From NCBI GenBank assembly GCA_934463455.1, contig CAKSJU010000049.1:1-15086 (forward strand): a DNA stretch of 15,086 nt, given 5' to 3'. The stretch's first letter is position 1. Every line of letters begins with the position of its first letter. This DNA is from an uncultured Clostridia bacterium (lineage in GTDB: Bacteria > Bacillota > Clostridia > UBA1381). The notes under the pieces are model-generated. The model was not told the DNA's origin. It made no database searches and saw only the letters and a list, made by a program, of their open reading frames with translations. Both the position numbers and the translations under genes were made by a program. Below are positions 1 to 6,261 of the stretch, piece by piece.

Positions 1-87
1 AGCGGCATATTTAAAATAAAAAATATGTCTACCGGAGAACAGACGGAAGTTGAAAAAGATAAAATAATCGATTATTTTACAAAATAA
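1..87 (+). CDS. hisS: Histidyl-tRNA synthetase, C-terminal end (partial)
   Basis: The window opens inside a reading frame (frame 1) that runs 28 codons to a TAA at 85-87. Its last residues include KNMSTGEQTEV followed by a short acidic/hydrophobic tail. This resembles the end of the anticodon-binding domain of bacterial HisRS, where a 'K(N/D)M.TGEQ..V' segment precedes the last helix. The aspS gene follows 58 bases downstream on the same strand, and hisS-aspS is a common Firmicutes gene order, which supports the assignment. Only the tail is visible, so catalytic motifs cannot be checked. Other class II synthetases with this anticodon-binding fold (ThrRS, ProRS, GlyRS) are less likely given the neighbour. 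Confidence 0.7.
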   Translation, partial: SGIFKIKNMSTGEQTEVEKDKIIDYFTK

Positions 88-145
88 AGGTGAATGGCGT
101 TTAACACAACATGTTTTTAAGAGGGCAGAAAGGAATGTATATAAA

Positions 146-1933
146 ATGGAAACATTGCATGGTTTAAAAAGAACGCACAGATGTGCGGAGTTATCGGAGA
201 AAAATATAGGTGAAAGCGTTACCGTTATGGGATGGACTCAAACGTACAGACAATTGGGTGCGCTTACATTTATAGATTTAAGAGATATAAGCGGAATTGT
301 TCAGCTGTCTTTTGCGGAAGAGGTATCGGAAGAGGCATTCAAAAAAGCGCAGACAGTAAGAAATGAATTTGTTCTTGCTGCTTGCGGAAAGGTTGTAAAA
401 CGTTCCTCGGTTAACAATAAAATTCCGACAGGACAGATTGAAATTCAAGTTGAAGAGCTCAGAATACTTAATAAATCAGAAACTCCTCCGTTCGCTGTTG
501 AGGAAAATTCATCCGTGAAAGATGAAATAAGATTAAAATACAGATATTTGGATTTAAGACGTCCGGATGTTCAGAAAAATCTGATTGTGCGCCACAAAAT
601 AGCACAGCTTGCGAGAAATTTCTATTCGGATAACGGATTTATGGAAATTGAAACTCCTGTATTGATTAAAAGTACTCCGGAGGGAGCAAGAGATTATCTT
701 GTCCCGAGCCGTGTACATCAAGGCAAATTTTATGCACTTCCGCAGTCGCCGCAGCTTTATAAACAGCTTTTGATGGTTTCGGGAATGGACAGATATTTTC
801 AGATTGCAAAATGCTTCCGGGATGAAGATTTGCGTGCCGACAGACAGCCGGAATTTACTCAGATAGACCTCGAAATGTCTTTTGTTGAAGCGGAAGATGT
901 TATGAGTGTGAATGAAAAATTCATTAAAAAGCTTTTCAAGGAAATTCTTGATATGGATGTTGAATTGCCGCTTCGCCGTATTCCTTATAAAGAGGCTATG
1001 GAAAAATACGGCTCGGATAAGCCGGATACACGTTTTGGTTTAGAGCTTAACGATATTTCGGAGGTTGTTAAAAATTGCGGCTTTAAAGTATTTTCGGGCG
1101 CGTGCGAAAGCGGTGGAAGCGTACGGGGAATTAATATAAACGGCGGAGCGGATAAATTCAGCCGAAAGGAAATCGATTCACTCGGCGAGTTTGTAAAAAC
1201 CTACAGAGCAAAGGGCTTGGCTTGGCTGTGTGTGGGCGAGACGGAACACCGTTCATCGTTTGCAAAATTCCTTGCGCCCGAAGAGGTTGACGCAATAATT
1301 AAAGCTATGGACGGAAAAGTCGGAGACTTGCTTGTATTTGTTGCGGATAAAAACAAAGTTGTTTTTGATTCTCTCGGAGCTTTGAGACTGGAAGTTGCAA
1401 AGAGACTTAATTTAATCCAAGAGGGTACATATGACCTTCTTTGGGTGACAGAATTCCCTCAATTCGAATACAGTGAGGAAGAGGGCAGATTTATGGCAAT
1501 GCACCACCCGTTTACCGCTCCTATGGATGAGGATATAGAGTATTTGGAATCCGATCCGGGCAGAGTAAGAGCAAAAGCATATGATATAGTTATAAACGGC
1601 TGTGAAGCGGGAGGCGGAAGTATAAGAATATTTAATTCCGAACTTCAGGAAAGAATGTTCTCTGCATTAGGCTTTACAAAGGAAGAAGCATGGAGAAGAT
1701 TTGGGTATCTTCTTGAAGCGTTCAAATACGGAACACCTCCTCACGGCGGTATGGCGTACGGACTTGACAGACTTGTGATGCTGCTTACCGGCTGTGATAA
1801 TATAAAAGATGTAATTGCATTCCCGAAAGTACAAAATGCCTCCGAGCTTATGACAAATGCGCCGGATATTGTAGACCAAAAGCAGCTTGAAGAATTGGGT
1901 ATAAAATTGGATGTGCATAATGATGAGAATTGA
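146..1933 (+). CDS. aspS: Aspartyl-tRNA synthetase
   Basis: This class II synthetase charges tRNA-Asp with aspartate in the cytoplasm. The 595-residue length is normal for the bacterial type. The N-terminal OB-fold anticodon-binding domain spans about residues 1-110 (FIDLRD at 42-47). Motif 2 is FRDEDLRADRQPEF at about 224-237. A GAD insertion domain lies at roughly 290-410. Motif 3 is GMAYGLDRLVMLLTG near residues 535-549. The ATG at 146 is preceded by AGAAAGGA at 128-134. An ATG at 135 is out of frame. Leu37 sits where the OB-fold residue distinguishes bacterial AspRS types, and Leu there (rather than His) is typical of enzymes specific for tRNA-Asp. That specificity is inferred. The gene is probably co-transcribed with hisS and the small downstream gene. 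Confidence 0.97.
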   Translation: METLHGLKRTHRCAELSEKNIGESVTVMGWTQTYRQLGALTFIDLRDISGIVQLSFAEEVSEEAFKKAQTVRNEFVLAACGKVVKRSSVNNKIPTGQIEIQVEELRILNKSETPPFAVEENSSVKDEIRLKYRYLDLRRPDVQKNLIVRHKIAQLARNFYSDNGFMEIETPVLIKSTPEGARDYLVPSRVHQGKFYALPQSPQLYKQLLMVSGMDRYFQIAKCFRDEDLRADRQPEFTQIDLEMSFVEAEDVMSVNEKFIKKLFKEILDMDVELPLRRIPYKEAMEKYGSDKPDTRFGLELNDISEVVKNCGFKVFSGACESGGSVRGININGGADKFSRKEIDSLGEFVKTYRAKGLAWLCVGETEHRSSFAKFLAPEEVDAIIKAMDGKVGDLLVFVADKNKVVFDSLGALRLEVAKRLNLIQEGTYDLLWVTEFPQFEYSEEEGRFMAMHHPFTAPMDEDIEYLESDPGRVRAKAYDIVINGCEAGGGSIRIFNSELQERMFSALGFTKEEAWRRFGYLLEAFKYGTPPHGGMAYGLDRLVMLLTGCDNIKDVIAFPKVQNASELMTNAPDIVDQKQLEELGIKLDVHNDEN

Positions 1934-2219
1934 TTGCAGTGCTGAAGAATGCGGATTTCCGTTTTTTAAAGTTTATTATTTAAGTAATAATCATTATAAG
2001 GTTATGGATGTTAAAGGATTTTATCTTTCGTCCGATAACAAGTGGAAGGTTGTTTTTAATGTTGCCTTTTCATCGCTTAACAGACTGCACAGAAGAACAA
2101 ACGAAAATTACTTTTGTATTTATGCGGCAACAAGGGAGATGGTAGAGGAAATTATAAAAGAGCTTTCGGAAAACGGAGTTGTATATTTGAACAGATATAA
2201 ACAAGTATTTTTAAAGTAA
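1920..2219 (+). CDS. Hypothetical protein, about 99 residues, coupled to aspS
   Basis: I do not recognise this protein. The frame overlaps the end of aspS by 14 bases in another frame and runs to a TAA at 2217-2219. A strong terminator follows directly, so it looks like the last gene of the hisS-aspS transcript. Three in-frame ATGs exist at 1911, 1920 and 1923. A weak GGA at 1909-1911 fits 1920 or 1923 best. The product has aromatic, beta-rich stretches (FFKVYYL, WKVVFNVAF, NYFCIYA) and then a predicted amphipathic helix (about REMVEEIIKELSENG). It is probably a small soluble alpha/beta protein. No signal peptide or membrane segment is visible. Codon use resembles its neighbours, which supports it being a real gene. 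Function is unknown. Confidence 0.7.
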   Translation: MMRIDCSAEECGFPFFKVYYLSNNHYKVMDVKGFYLSSDNKWKVVFNVAFSSLNRLHRRTNENYFCIYAATREMVEEIIKELSENGVVYLNRYKQVFLK

Positions 2220-2230
2220 TAAAAAATATT

Positions 2231-2272
2231 GAGCTGTGGTAAAATCAAATCATTTTACCACAGCTCGTTTTT
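2231..2272 (+). terminator. Strong bidirectional rho-independent terminator
   Basis: A perfect 15-bp inverted repeat has arms at 2231-2245 (GAGCTGTGGTAAAAT) and 2252-2266 with a 6-base loop. GTTTTT follows on the plus strand. On the minus strand the stem is followed by a T-run (complement of the A-run at about 2221-2226). It can therefore end the hisS-aspS transcript and also act as a backstop for greA coming from the other side. Confidence 0.93.
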
Positions 2273-2284
2273 GCATACAATAAA

Positions 2285-2315
2285 AATGCAGATGTCAATT
2301 CAAGCCGTCTGCATT
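2285..2315 (-). terminator. greA rho-independent terminator
   Basis: Arms at 2306-2315 and 2285-2294 form a 10-bp stem with one wobble position around an 11-base loop. Read on the minus strand, the stem ends in GCATTTTTATTG, giving a T-tract. It starts 18 bases after the greA stop codon. Confidence 0.82.
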
Positions 2316-2332
2316 AAAATTCAATGTTATTG

Positions 2333-2809
2333 CTATCTTGTAATTTCAAGAATTTTAAATTGTACAATTCCTCCGGGAGTGTTTACGTCTACGGTTTCAC
2401 CGACTTTATGGTGGATAAGAGCCGCGCCTACCGGGGATTCCTGCGATAATTTATTGTTGTCGGGATCGGATTCGGTTGTTCCGACTATCGAGTAAGTTAC
2501 TTCTTCTTCAAACTCAACATCCCAAAGGCGGACTTTAGAGCCGAGTCCGACTTCATCTGCGGCAATTTCATCTTCGCTGAGTATGCGCGCATATTTGAGC
2601 ATGTCTTCAATCTGATTAACTCGGGATTCAACCTCTGCCTGTTCGTTTTTTGCTTCGTCATATTCGGCATTTTCCGATAAATCACCGAAAGAAAGCGCTT
2701 GCTTTATTTTTTCGGAAACTTCTTTGCGCCTCTGAGTCTTTAGGTACTCCAATTCTTCTTTTAATTTCTGCATTCCATCGGTTGTCAAAACAATTTCTTT
2801 TTTATCCAT
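2333..2809 (-). CDS. greA: Transcription elongation factor GreA
   Basis: GreA enters the secondary channel of RNA polymerase and stimulates cleavage of backtracked RNA, which restarts stalled complexes. The N-terminal coiled coil (about residues 1-75) carries the conserved tip GDLSENAEY with acidic residues Asp43 and Glu46. These are the counterparts of the residues that position the catalytic metal. The C-terminal FKBP-like domain contains the conserved SPVGAALIHHKVG segment at about 124-136. The ATG at 2809 gives 158 residues, the usual GreA length. An in-frame ATG at 2821 directly abuts the AGAAAGG ribosome binding site with no spacing, so it is unlikely to be used. The gene stands alone, with its own consensus promoter at 2879-2907 and its own terminator at 2285-2315. 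Confidence 0.96.
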   Translation of the reverse strand: MDKKEIVLTTDGMQKLKEELEYLKTQRRKEVSEKIKQALSFGDLSENAEYDEAKNEQAEVESRVNQIEDMLKYARILSEDEIAADEVGLGSKVRLWDVEFEEEVTYSIVGTTESDPDNNKLSQESPVGAALIHHKVGETVDVNTPGGIVQFKILEITR

Positions 2810-2878
2810 GGCGGATTTCATCCTTTCTATATAAAGTATATAAAATAATTACATTATTTTCAAAAAATGCTCCCGTAT

Positions 2879-2907
2879 ATTATACACTAATATTTATGAT
2901 TTGTCAA
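2879..2907 (-). promoter_or_regulatory. Consensus sigma-A promoter of greA
   Basis: Read on the minus strand, TTGACA (2907-2902) is followed by a 17-base spacer and TATAAT (2884-2879). Both hexamers match the consensus exactly. The predicted start site near 2872 gives a leader of about 60 bases to the ATG at 2809. Confidence 0.88.
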
Positions 2908-3000
2908 TCATTTTTTTTGCATGTTAAAGTATTCTATGCAAAGTGCTGAATAATTATGATATATTTTGAGAAAATAGTGAAGAAAGGAATGATTGCAGAA

Positions 3001-4029
3001 ATGAACAGAGAAAGCTTTAAACAAAATTTTAAAAAAGTATACAGAGATAACGAAGTGCCTATTTATGTTTTTAAAGCGGCACACGGTTTTTCGATGATGG
3101 GTGTCACCGGAATAAACAAGTGTATGCTGGGAATGGGGATTGCACCGAATACTTATGTCGGAATAAGAATTTGTGAAGATGATATGTTTTATATAAGATT
3201 TTCCGACAGCGAGATGCAGTATGAATGTAAAAAGGATAATCTGGCAGGCTATAACGGCGAAGAAAATATAAAGCAGCTTTTTAACGCGCTCAGCGGAATT
3301 TGCGGGAATATTCCGGGTGCGCAGATATATTTTCACTGTGATTGTGCAGAAAAGGAGTTTTGCGAATATTTGCAGGCTTTAGTATACGGATTTTGCATGC
3401 TCACCGGTACGGCGTATGATATGGAAAATAAATATGATAATTTTTCGGAAAATGCAAGAAAAAAAATAACCGTTTCGGCAGGAGAAAATCGCTGTGAAAT
3501 GATAGAAAATGATAAAATTACATTTTTTTCACTTCCGCTTAAAGGATGCAAAATAATAATAGGGAAGACGGGGGGAAAACCTTTTAAACCGATTAATTTT
3601 GAAGAGACGGTTAACCGTCTCGGAATTGACAATTACGAAAATATAAGCGATGAGGAAAGCGCTATGTATAAAGCTTCCGAAGGGTATGAAATACTTGATT
3701 ATGCGATAAATGAGAAAAAACGGATTTTTAAAGCTGCCGAAGCGCTTGCCTCCGGTGATTTTTCGATGTTCAGCAGAATTATCAAGCGCTCCGCAAGCGA
3801 GTATCTGGACATAATAAAGAAAAGCGGCGGAAACCTGAGAACTCTTTATGATATTGCTTCATCGGCATCTATCATATGCGGGATATATGAAAACAGCGGT
3901 ATATATTCTCTGGTTGAAGATTATCGGGTTGACAAGTTTATAAAAAATATAGGAGACGCATACGAATATAAAATAGGGAAAAGACCGAATTTTTATGTGT
4001 GCGCCTCATCAGCTACCTGTAAAGTGTAA
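3001..4029 (+). CDS. Degenerate galactokinase-family (GHMP) protein, probable pseudokinase
   Basis: The 342-residue product matches galactokinase along its length but lacks the kinase motifs. Residues 25-50 align without gaps to the signature APGRVNLIGEHTDYNGG, where GEHTDY has become GVTGIN (34-39), removing the conserved Glu, His and Asp. The glycine/serine-rich ATP loop (PxGaGLSSSA) is replaced by about YFHCDCAEKEFC (110-121). The C-terminal half keeps the galactokinase pattern of KKRIFKAAEALASGDF and DAYEYKIGKRPNFYV, but the GARMTGAGFGG loop is replaced by about YDIASSASIICGIYENSG. The frame is intact, so loss of catalysis rather than of the gene is inferred. AGAAAGGA near 2980-2987 serves starts at 2989 or 3001, while the ATG at 2956 has no ribosome site. 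Role unknown. It could be a sugar-binding regulator. No galactose genes are nearby. Confidence 0.8.
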   Translation: MNRESFKQNFKKVYRDNEVPIYVFKAAHGFSMMGVTGINKCMLGMGIAPNTYVGIRICEDDMFYIRFSDSEMQYECKKDNLAGYNGEENIKQLFNALSGICGNIPGAQIYFHCDCAEKEFCEYLQALVYGFCMLTGTAYDMENKYDNFSENARKKITVSAGENRCEMIENDKITFFSLPLKGCKIIIGKTGGKPFKPINFEETVNRLGIDNYENISDEESAMYKASEGYEILDYAINEKKRIFKAAEALASGDFSMFSRIIKRSASEYLDIIKKSGGNLRTLYDIASSASIICGIYENSGIYSLVEDYRVDKFIKNIGDAYEYKIGKRPNFYVCASSATCKV

Positions 4030-4039
4030 TAAAATGCGC

Positions 4040-4756
4040 CTATATATTCCAGCCGCCGTTTACGCCTAAAATTTGACCGGTTATATATGCTGCGTCATCC
4101 GAGGCTAAAAATGCAGCCGCTTTTGCAATTTCGCATGCTGTGCCGATTCTTCCGAGAGGAATATCCTCGCATATTGCGGAAACTTCGCTTTCCGAGTAAC
4201 AGCTTGTCATATCGGTTTTAATATATCCGGGGCATATGCAGTTTACCCTTATTCCCGAGGGAGCAAGCTCTTTTGCCAAAGCCTTTGTCATGCCTATAAC
4301 GGCGGCTTTCGAAGCGGAGTAATGCACTTCTGCGGCTGCCCCGATTTCTCCCCAAATTGAAGAAATATTTATTATATTTCCGCTTTTATTATGAATCATA
4401 TCGGGCAGAAATGCTTTTGTTACAAGAAATGTACCTTTTGTGTTTACCGAAAACATTTTGTCCCATTCTTCTTCGGTTATATCCGTAAACAATTTGTCGG
4501 ACGAAATGCCGGCATTATTCACTATACAATCTATATGTATGCCGGAGGCTTTTAAAGTGCGGTACATATTGTCCACCGCACTGCTGTCCGATACATCGGC
4601 ACATATCGCTTTTGCACCGATTGCTTTTGCAAGTGTTTCGGCTTCATTTTTGCTTTTGTTGTAATTTATAATAACATGCGCACCTTTTTTTGCAAATTCT
4701 TCCGCGCAGGCGGCACCTATTCCTTTTGCACCTCCGGTTATAAGAACTGTTTTCAT
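4040..4756 (-). CDS. Short-chain dehydrogenase/reductase, FabG-like
   Basis: This is a classical SDR of 238 residues, the usual length for FabG (3-oxoacyl-ACP reductase). The NAD(P)-binding TGGAKGIG lies at 7-14 and NNAG at 80-83. The catalytic set is Asn105, Ser133, Tyr146 and Lys150 (YSASK). The PG motif is at 176-177. The C-terminal region ends in the common ITGQILGVNGGW segment at about 225-236. The start at 4756 is preceded by AAAGGG with good spacing. An upstream in-frame ATG at 4780 lacks a ribosome site and overlaps the promoter of the divergent regulator. No fatty-acid genes surround it, so a generic oxidoreductase acting on an unknown carbonyl or alcohol is as likely as FabG itself. 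It converges on the galactokinase-like gene with a 10-base gap. Confidence 0.92.
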   Translation of the reverse strand: MKTVLITGGAKGIGAACAEEFAKKGAHVIINYNKSKNEAETLAKAIGAKAICADVSDSSAVDNMYRTLKASGIHIDCIVNNAGISSDKLFTDITEEEWDKMFSVNTKGTFLVTKAFLPDMIHNKSGNIINISSIWGEIGAAAEVHYSASKAAVIGMTKALAKELAPSGIRVNCICPGYIKTDMTSCYSESEVSAICEDIPLGRIGTACEIAKAAAFLASDDAAYITGQILGVNGGWNI

Positions 4757-4773
4757 TTTTTTATCCCTTTCGT

Positions 4774-4802
4774 TTGACAAAATTATTTTTTTGGTGTATA
4801 AT
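4774..4802 (+). promoter_or_regulatory. Consensus sigma-A promoter of the ArsR-family gene
   Basis: TTGACA at 4774-4779, a 17-base spacer, and TATAAT at 4797-4802 match the consensus exactly. Predicted initiation near 4809 gives a leader of about 100 bases before the ATG at 4908. Confidence 0.87.
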
Positions 4803-4822
4803 AATATTTAGTTAATTGTAAA
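4795..4822 (-). promoter_or_regulatory. Possible promoter of the SDR gene, facing the ArsR promoter
   Basis: On the minus strand, TTTACA (4822-4817), a 16-base spacer and TATACA (4800-4795) make a moderate sigma-A match. The -10 overlaps the -10 of the opposite promoter, so the two would compete. This is weaker evidence than for the plus-strand promoter. Confidence 0.4.
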
Positions 4823-4840
4823 ATTTACATTTTATAATTA
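4813..4840. promoter_or_regulatory. 28-bp dyad, candidate ArsR-family operator
   Basis: The arms TAATTGTAAAAT (4813-4824) and ATTTTATAATTA (4829-4840) are inverted repeats with one mismatch and a 4-base centre. The dyad begins just after the predicted start site of the regulator gene and covers the putative -35 of the divergent SDR gene. That placement suits autorepression by an ArsR/SmtB dimer, whose operators are A+T-rich dyads. Binding is inferred from position and symmetry only. Confidence 0.55.
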
Positions 4841-4907
4841 CCCTGCATATAAGAGAAATTTCGTTACGGTTTGTGTCGGCGCAGGGCGGCGGAATGGAGA
4901 TTTTTTT

Positions 4908-5258
4908 ATGGACGATTGTAAATGCGAAAATTGTAAATATAACAATTGTATACTTGACAAATTAAAAAACGAAATGCCTACTGATGAAATAATAGGTAAG
5001 CTGTCCGATGTTTTTAAGGTGTTCGGAGACGGCACAAGAATAAGAATTTTGTGGGCTTTGTTCGACAGTGAAGTATGTGTTTTTGATATTGCCGAAAAAG
5101 TAGGAATGACCCAATCCGCAGTGAGTCACCAGCTCCGTGTTTTAAAACAGGCACGCCTTGTAAAGGCGCGCCGTGACGGTAAAAATACCTTTTATTCTCT
5201 TGACGATGATCATGTAAAAAGAATTATCGAACAGGTTATGATTCATATCAGCGAATAA
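4908..5258 (+). CDS. ArsR/SmtB-family metal-sensing repressor
   Basis: A 116-residue winged-helix regulator. The DNA-reading helix lies in MTQSAVSHQLRVLKQARLV (67-85), followed by the wing (ARRDGKNTFYSL). Two metal-site regions are visible. The alpha-5 site pattern D-x-H-x10-H-x2-E is complete as Asp100, His102, His113 and Glu116, matching the zinc site of SmtB/CzrA. The alpha-3 motif, ELCVCDL in CadC-type sensors, is here EVCVFDI, keeping Cys57 and Asp60 but with Phe59. The N terminus carries Cys4, Cys6, Cys9 and Cys14, which could complete a CadC-like thiolate site. A zinc sensor is the best inference, and cadmium or lead sensing is possible. GGAG about 8 bases before the ATG sets the start. 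No metal pump is next to it. The likely targets are itself and the divergent dehydrogenase. Its 3' end overlaps the convergent NUDIX gene by 11 bases. Confidence 0.93.
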   Translation: MDDCKCENCKYNNCILDKLKNEMPTDEIIGKLSDVFKVFGDGTRIRILWALFDSEVCVFDIAEKVGMTQSAVSHQLRVLKQARLVKARRDGKNTFYSLDDDHVKRIIEQVMIHISE

Positions 5259-5667
5259 TATTTTCGTGTATAAAACGGTCGGCGGATTTGAGCAAATCCG
5301 AGTCGTAGGATATTATTTCGAGAGCTTCGGAAAGCGTACACCATTTGTAATCCGCAAGCTCGCTTTTTTGTATCTTTATTTTTTCGCCCTTGTCCTCCGC
5401 AAGAAAATATACTGCGTCCTTTGAAATATCGGGCAGGGGAGAATATTGGCTTAAGGCACGAAATCCGCTTATAAATTCGGGATTAAGACCGGTTTCTTCG
5501 AGTATTTCGCGTTTTGCGGTCTGAATTTCTGTTTCACCCTCTTCAACGTGCCCTTTCGGGAAACCCCAGTGTCCTTTAGCGTCTCCTTTTTTGTTCAAAA
5601 TCAAAAGATATTCAATGTCGTTTTCGCGGCGGAAAATAACCGCGCCGCAAGATTTTTCAAATTTCAT
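5248..5667 (-). CDS. NUDIX hydrolase, Ap4A-hydrolase-like
   Basis: The 139-residue protein has a complete Nudix box (G-x5-E-x7-REUxEExGU) at residues 39-61: G39, E45, R53-E54, E57-E58, G60. The preceding WGFPKGHVEEGE is characteristic of the asymmetric diadenosine tetraphosphate hydrolase group (NUDT2-like). That group splits Ap4A into ATP and AMP and so clears a stress-linked nucleotide. The subfamily call rests on this motif and the small size. Other nucleoside polyphosphate substrates remain possible. A strong AGGAGGAA ribosome site precedes the ATG. The gene is last in the operon with the HAD phosphatase and the two-component pair, 14 bases after the HAD stop. No terminator is visible after it, because its 3' end lies inside the convergent ArsR gene. 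Confidence 0.93.
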   Translation of the reverse strand: MKFEKSCGAVIFRRENDIEYLLILNKKGDAKGHWGFPKGHVEEGETEIQTAKREILEETGLNPEFISGFRALSQYSPLPDISKDAVYFLAEDKGEKIKIQKSELADYKWCTLSEALEIISYDSDLLKSADRFIHENIIR

Positions 5668-5681
5668 GGTGTTATTTCCTC

Positions 5682-6248
5682 CTATTTTATTTTTGTGATT
5701 TTATTTTTTTTAACAAGATACGCATTTTTTGCAATTTCAATCATCGGCATATCATTTTTTGAGTCGGTATAAAAATTCTCCAAATCAATATTCGGAAAAA
5801 GCTTTTTTAATATCAGCGGCTTGTTCGAGCGGAAACAAACCTGATTTATTTTGCCGGAAGACAGGTCTATTTCGGAGCATATTAAATTTTTTATTCCGAG
5901 CCGCCTGCATATTTCATAAAGCAGGAACGAGCACGAGGCGGAAATGATAATATCATCCTCGCGCTGCTGTCCTTTGTAAAAATCTTTTATTTTGTATTCA
6001 TTTTTGTCCCAAAATTCACTTATCGCTTTTTTGGAGCTGTCTATTGACGAAAATATAATTAAAGCGTATTTTGCCGCTTTGTTTTCCAACTCGGAAATAC
6101 TTATCAATCCGAGCTTGTATTTGACAAGCATGTGGAGCATGAGCGGAAAATACTTGATAAGCGAAGGCTTTTTTCGGGCGCAAAACAGATAAAAATCCAC
6201 TACCGATTCTCCGTCGTAAATTGTATTGTCAAAATCATACACATTCAT
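5682..6248 (-). CDS. HAD-IB family phosphatase (SerB-like)
   Basis: A 188-residue haloacid-dehalogenase phosphatase. Motif I is DFDNT (5-9), with nucleophile Asp5 and acid/base Asp7. Motif II is SAS (103-105). Lys143 serves as motif III. Motif IV is DSKNDMPM (162-169), with metal ligands Asp162 and Asp166. A helical cap insertion follows motif I (about 15-95), which is the subfamily I arrangement. It contains hydrophobic stretches (about IKYFPLMLHMLV) that may bind a lipid-like or small amphipathic substrate, though they look like cap helices rather than true membrane spans. The HAD-IB group includes phosphoserine phosphatase and various small-molecule phosphatases, so the substrate is not known. 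The start has an AGGAGG site nine bases upstream, and the gene begins 13 bases after the kinase stop. Confidence 0.9.
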   Translation of the reverse strand: MNVYDFDNTIYDGESVVDFYLFCARKKPSLIKYFPLMLHMLVKYKLGLISISELENKAAKYALIIFSSIDSSKKAISEFWDKNEYKIKDFYKGQQREDDIIISASCSFLLYEICRRLGIKNLICSEIDLSSGKINQVCFRSNKPLILKKLFPNIDLENFYTDSKNDMPMIEIAKNAYLVKKNKITKIK

Positions 6249-6261
6249 TGATGCCTGCCTC

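Noticed and set aside
2229..2495. Plus-strand frame of 88 codons
   Set aside because: It starts within the terminator hairpin, runs antisense to greA, and has no ribosome site.
2956..3000. Upstream ATG extending the galactokinase-like gene by 15 residues
   Set aside because: There is no ribosome site before 2956, whereas AGAAAGGA lies inside the extension just before the ATGs at 2989 and 3001. Family alignment also starts after 3001.
4841..4886. CCCTGC/GCAGGG pairing in the ArsR gene leader, considered as a riboswitch
   Set aside because: It is only six base pairs with a 34-base loop. No known riboswitch core or terminator/anti-terminator pair was seen.
4908..5258. ArsR-family gene as part of an arsenic resistance operon
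   Set aside because: No arsenite pump, arsenate reductase or related gene is nearby. The alpha-3 Cys motif of ArsR (ELCVCDL) is incomplete, while the alpha-5 zinc site is complete.
5682..6248. HAD protein as a membrane protein
   Set aside because: The hydrophobic stretches are short, fall in the cap region, and are interrupted by Lys. There is no signal peptide, and the N terminus begins directly with motif I.
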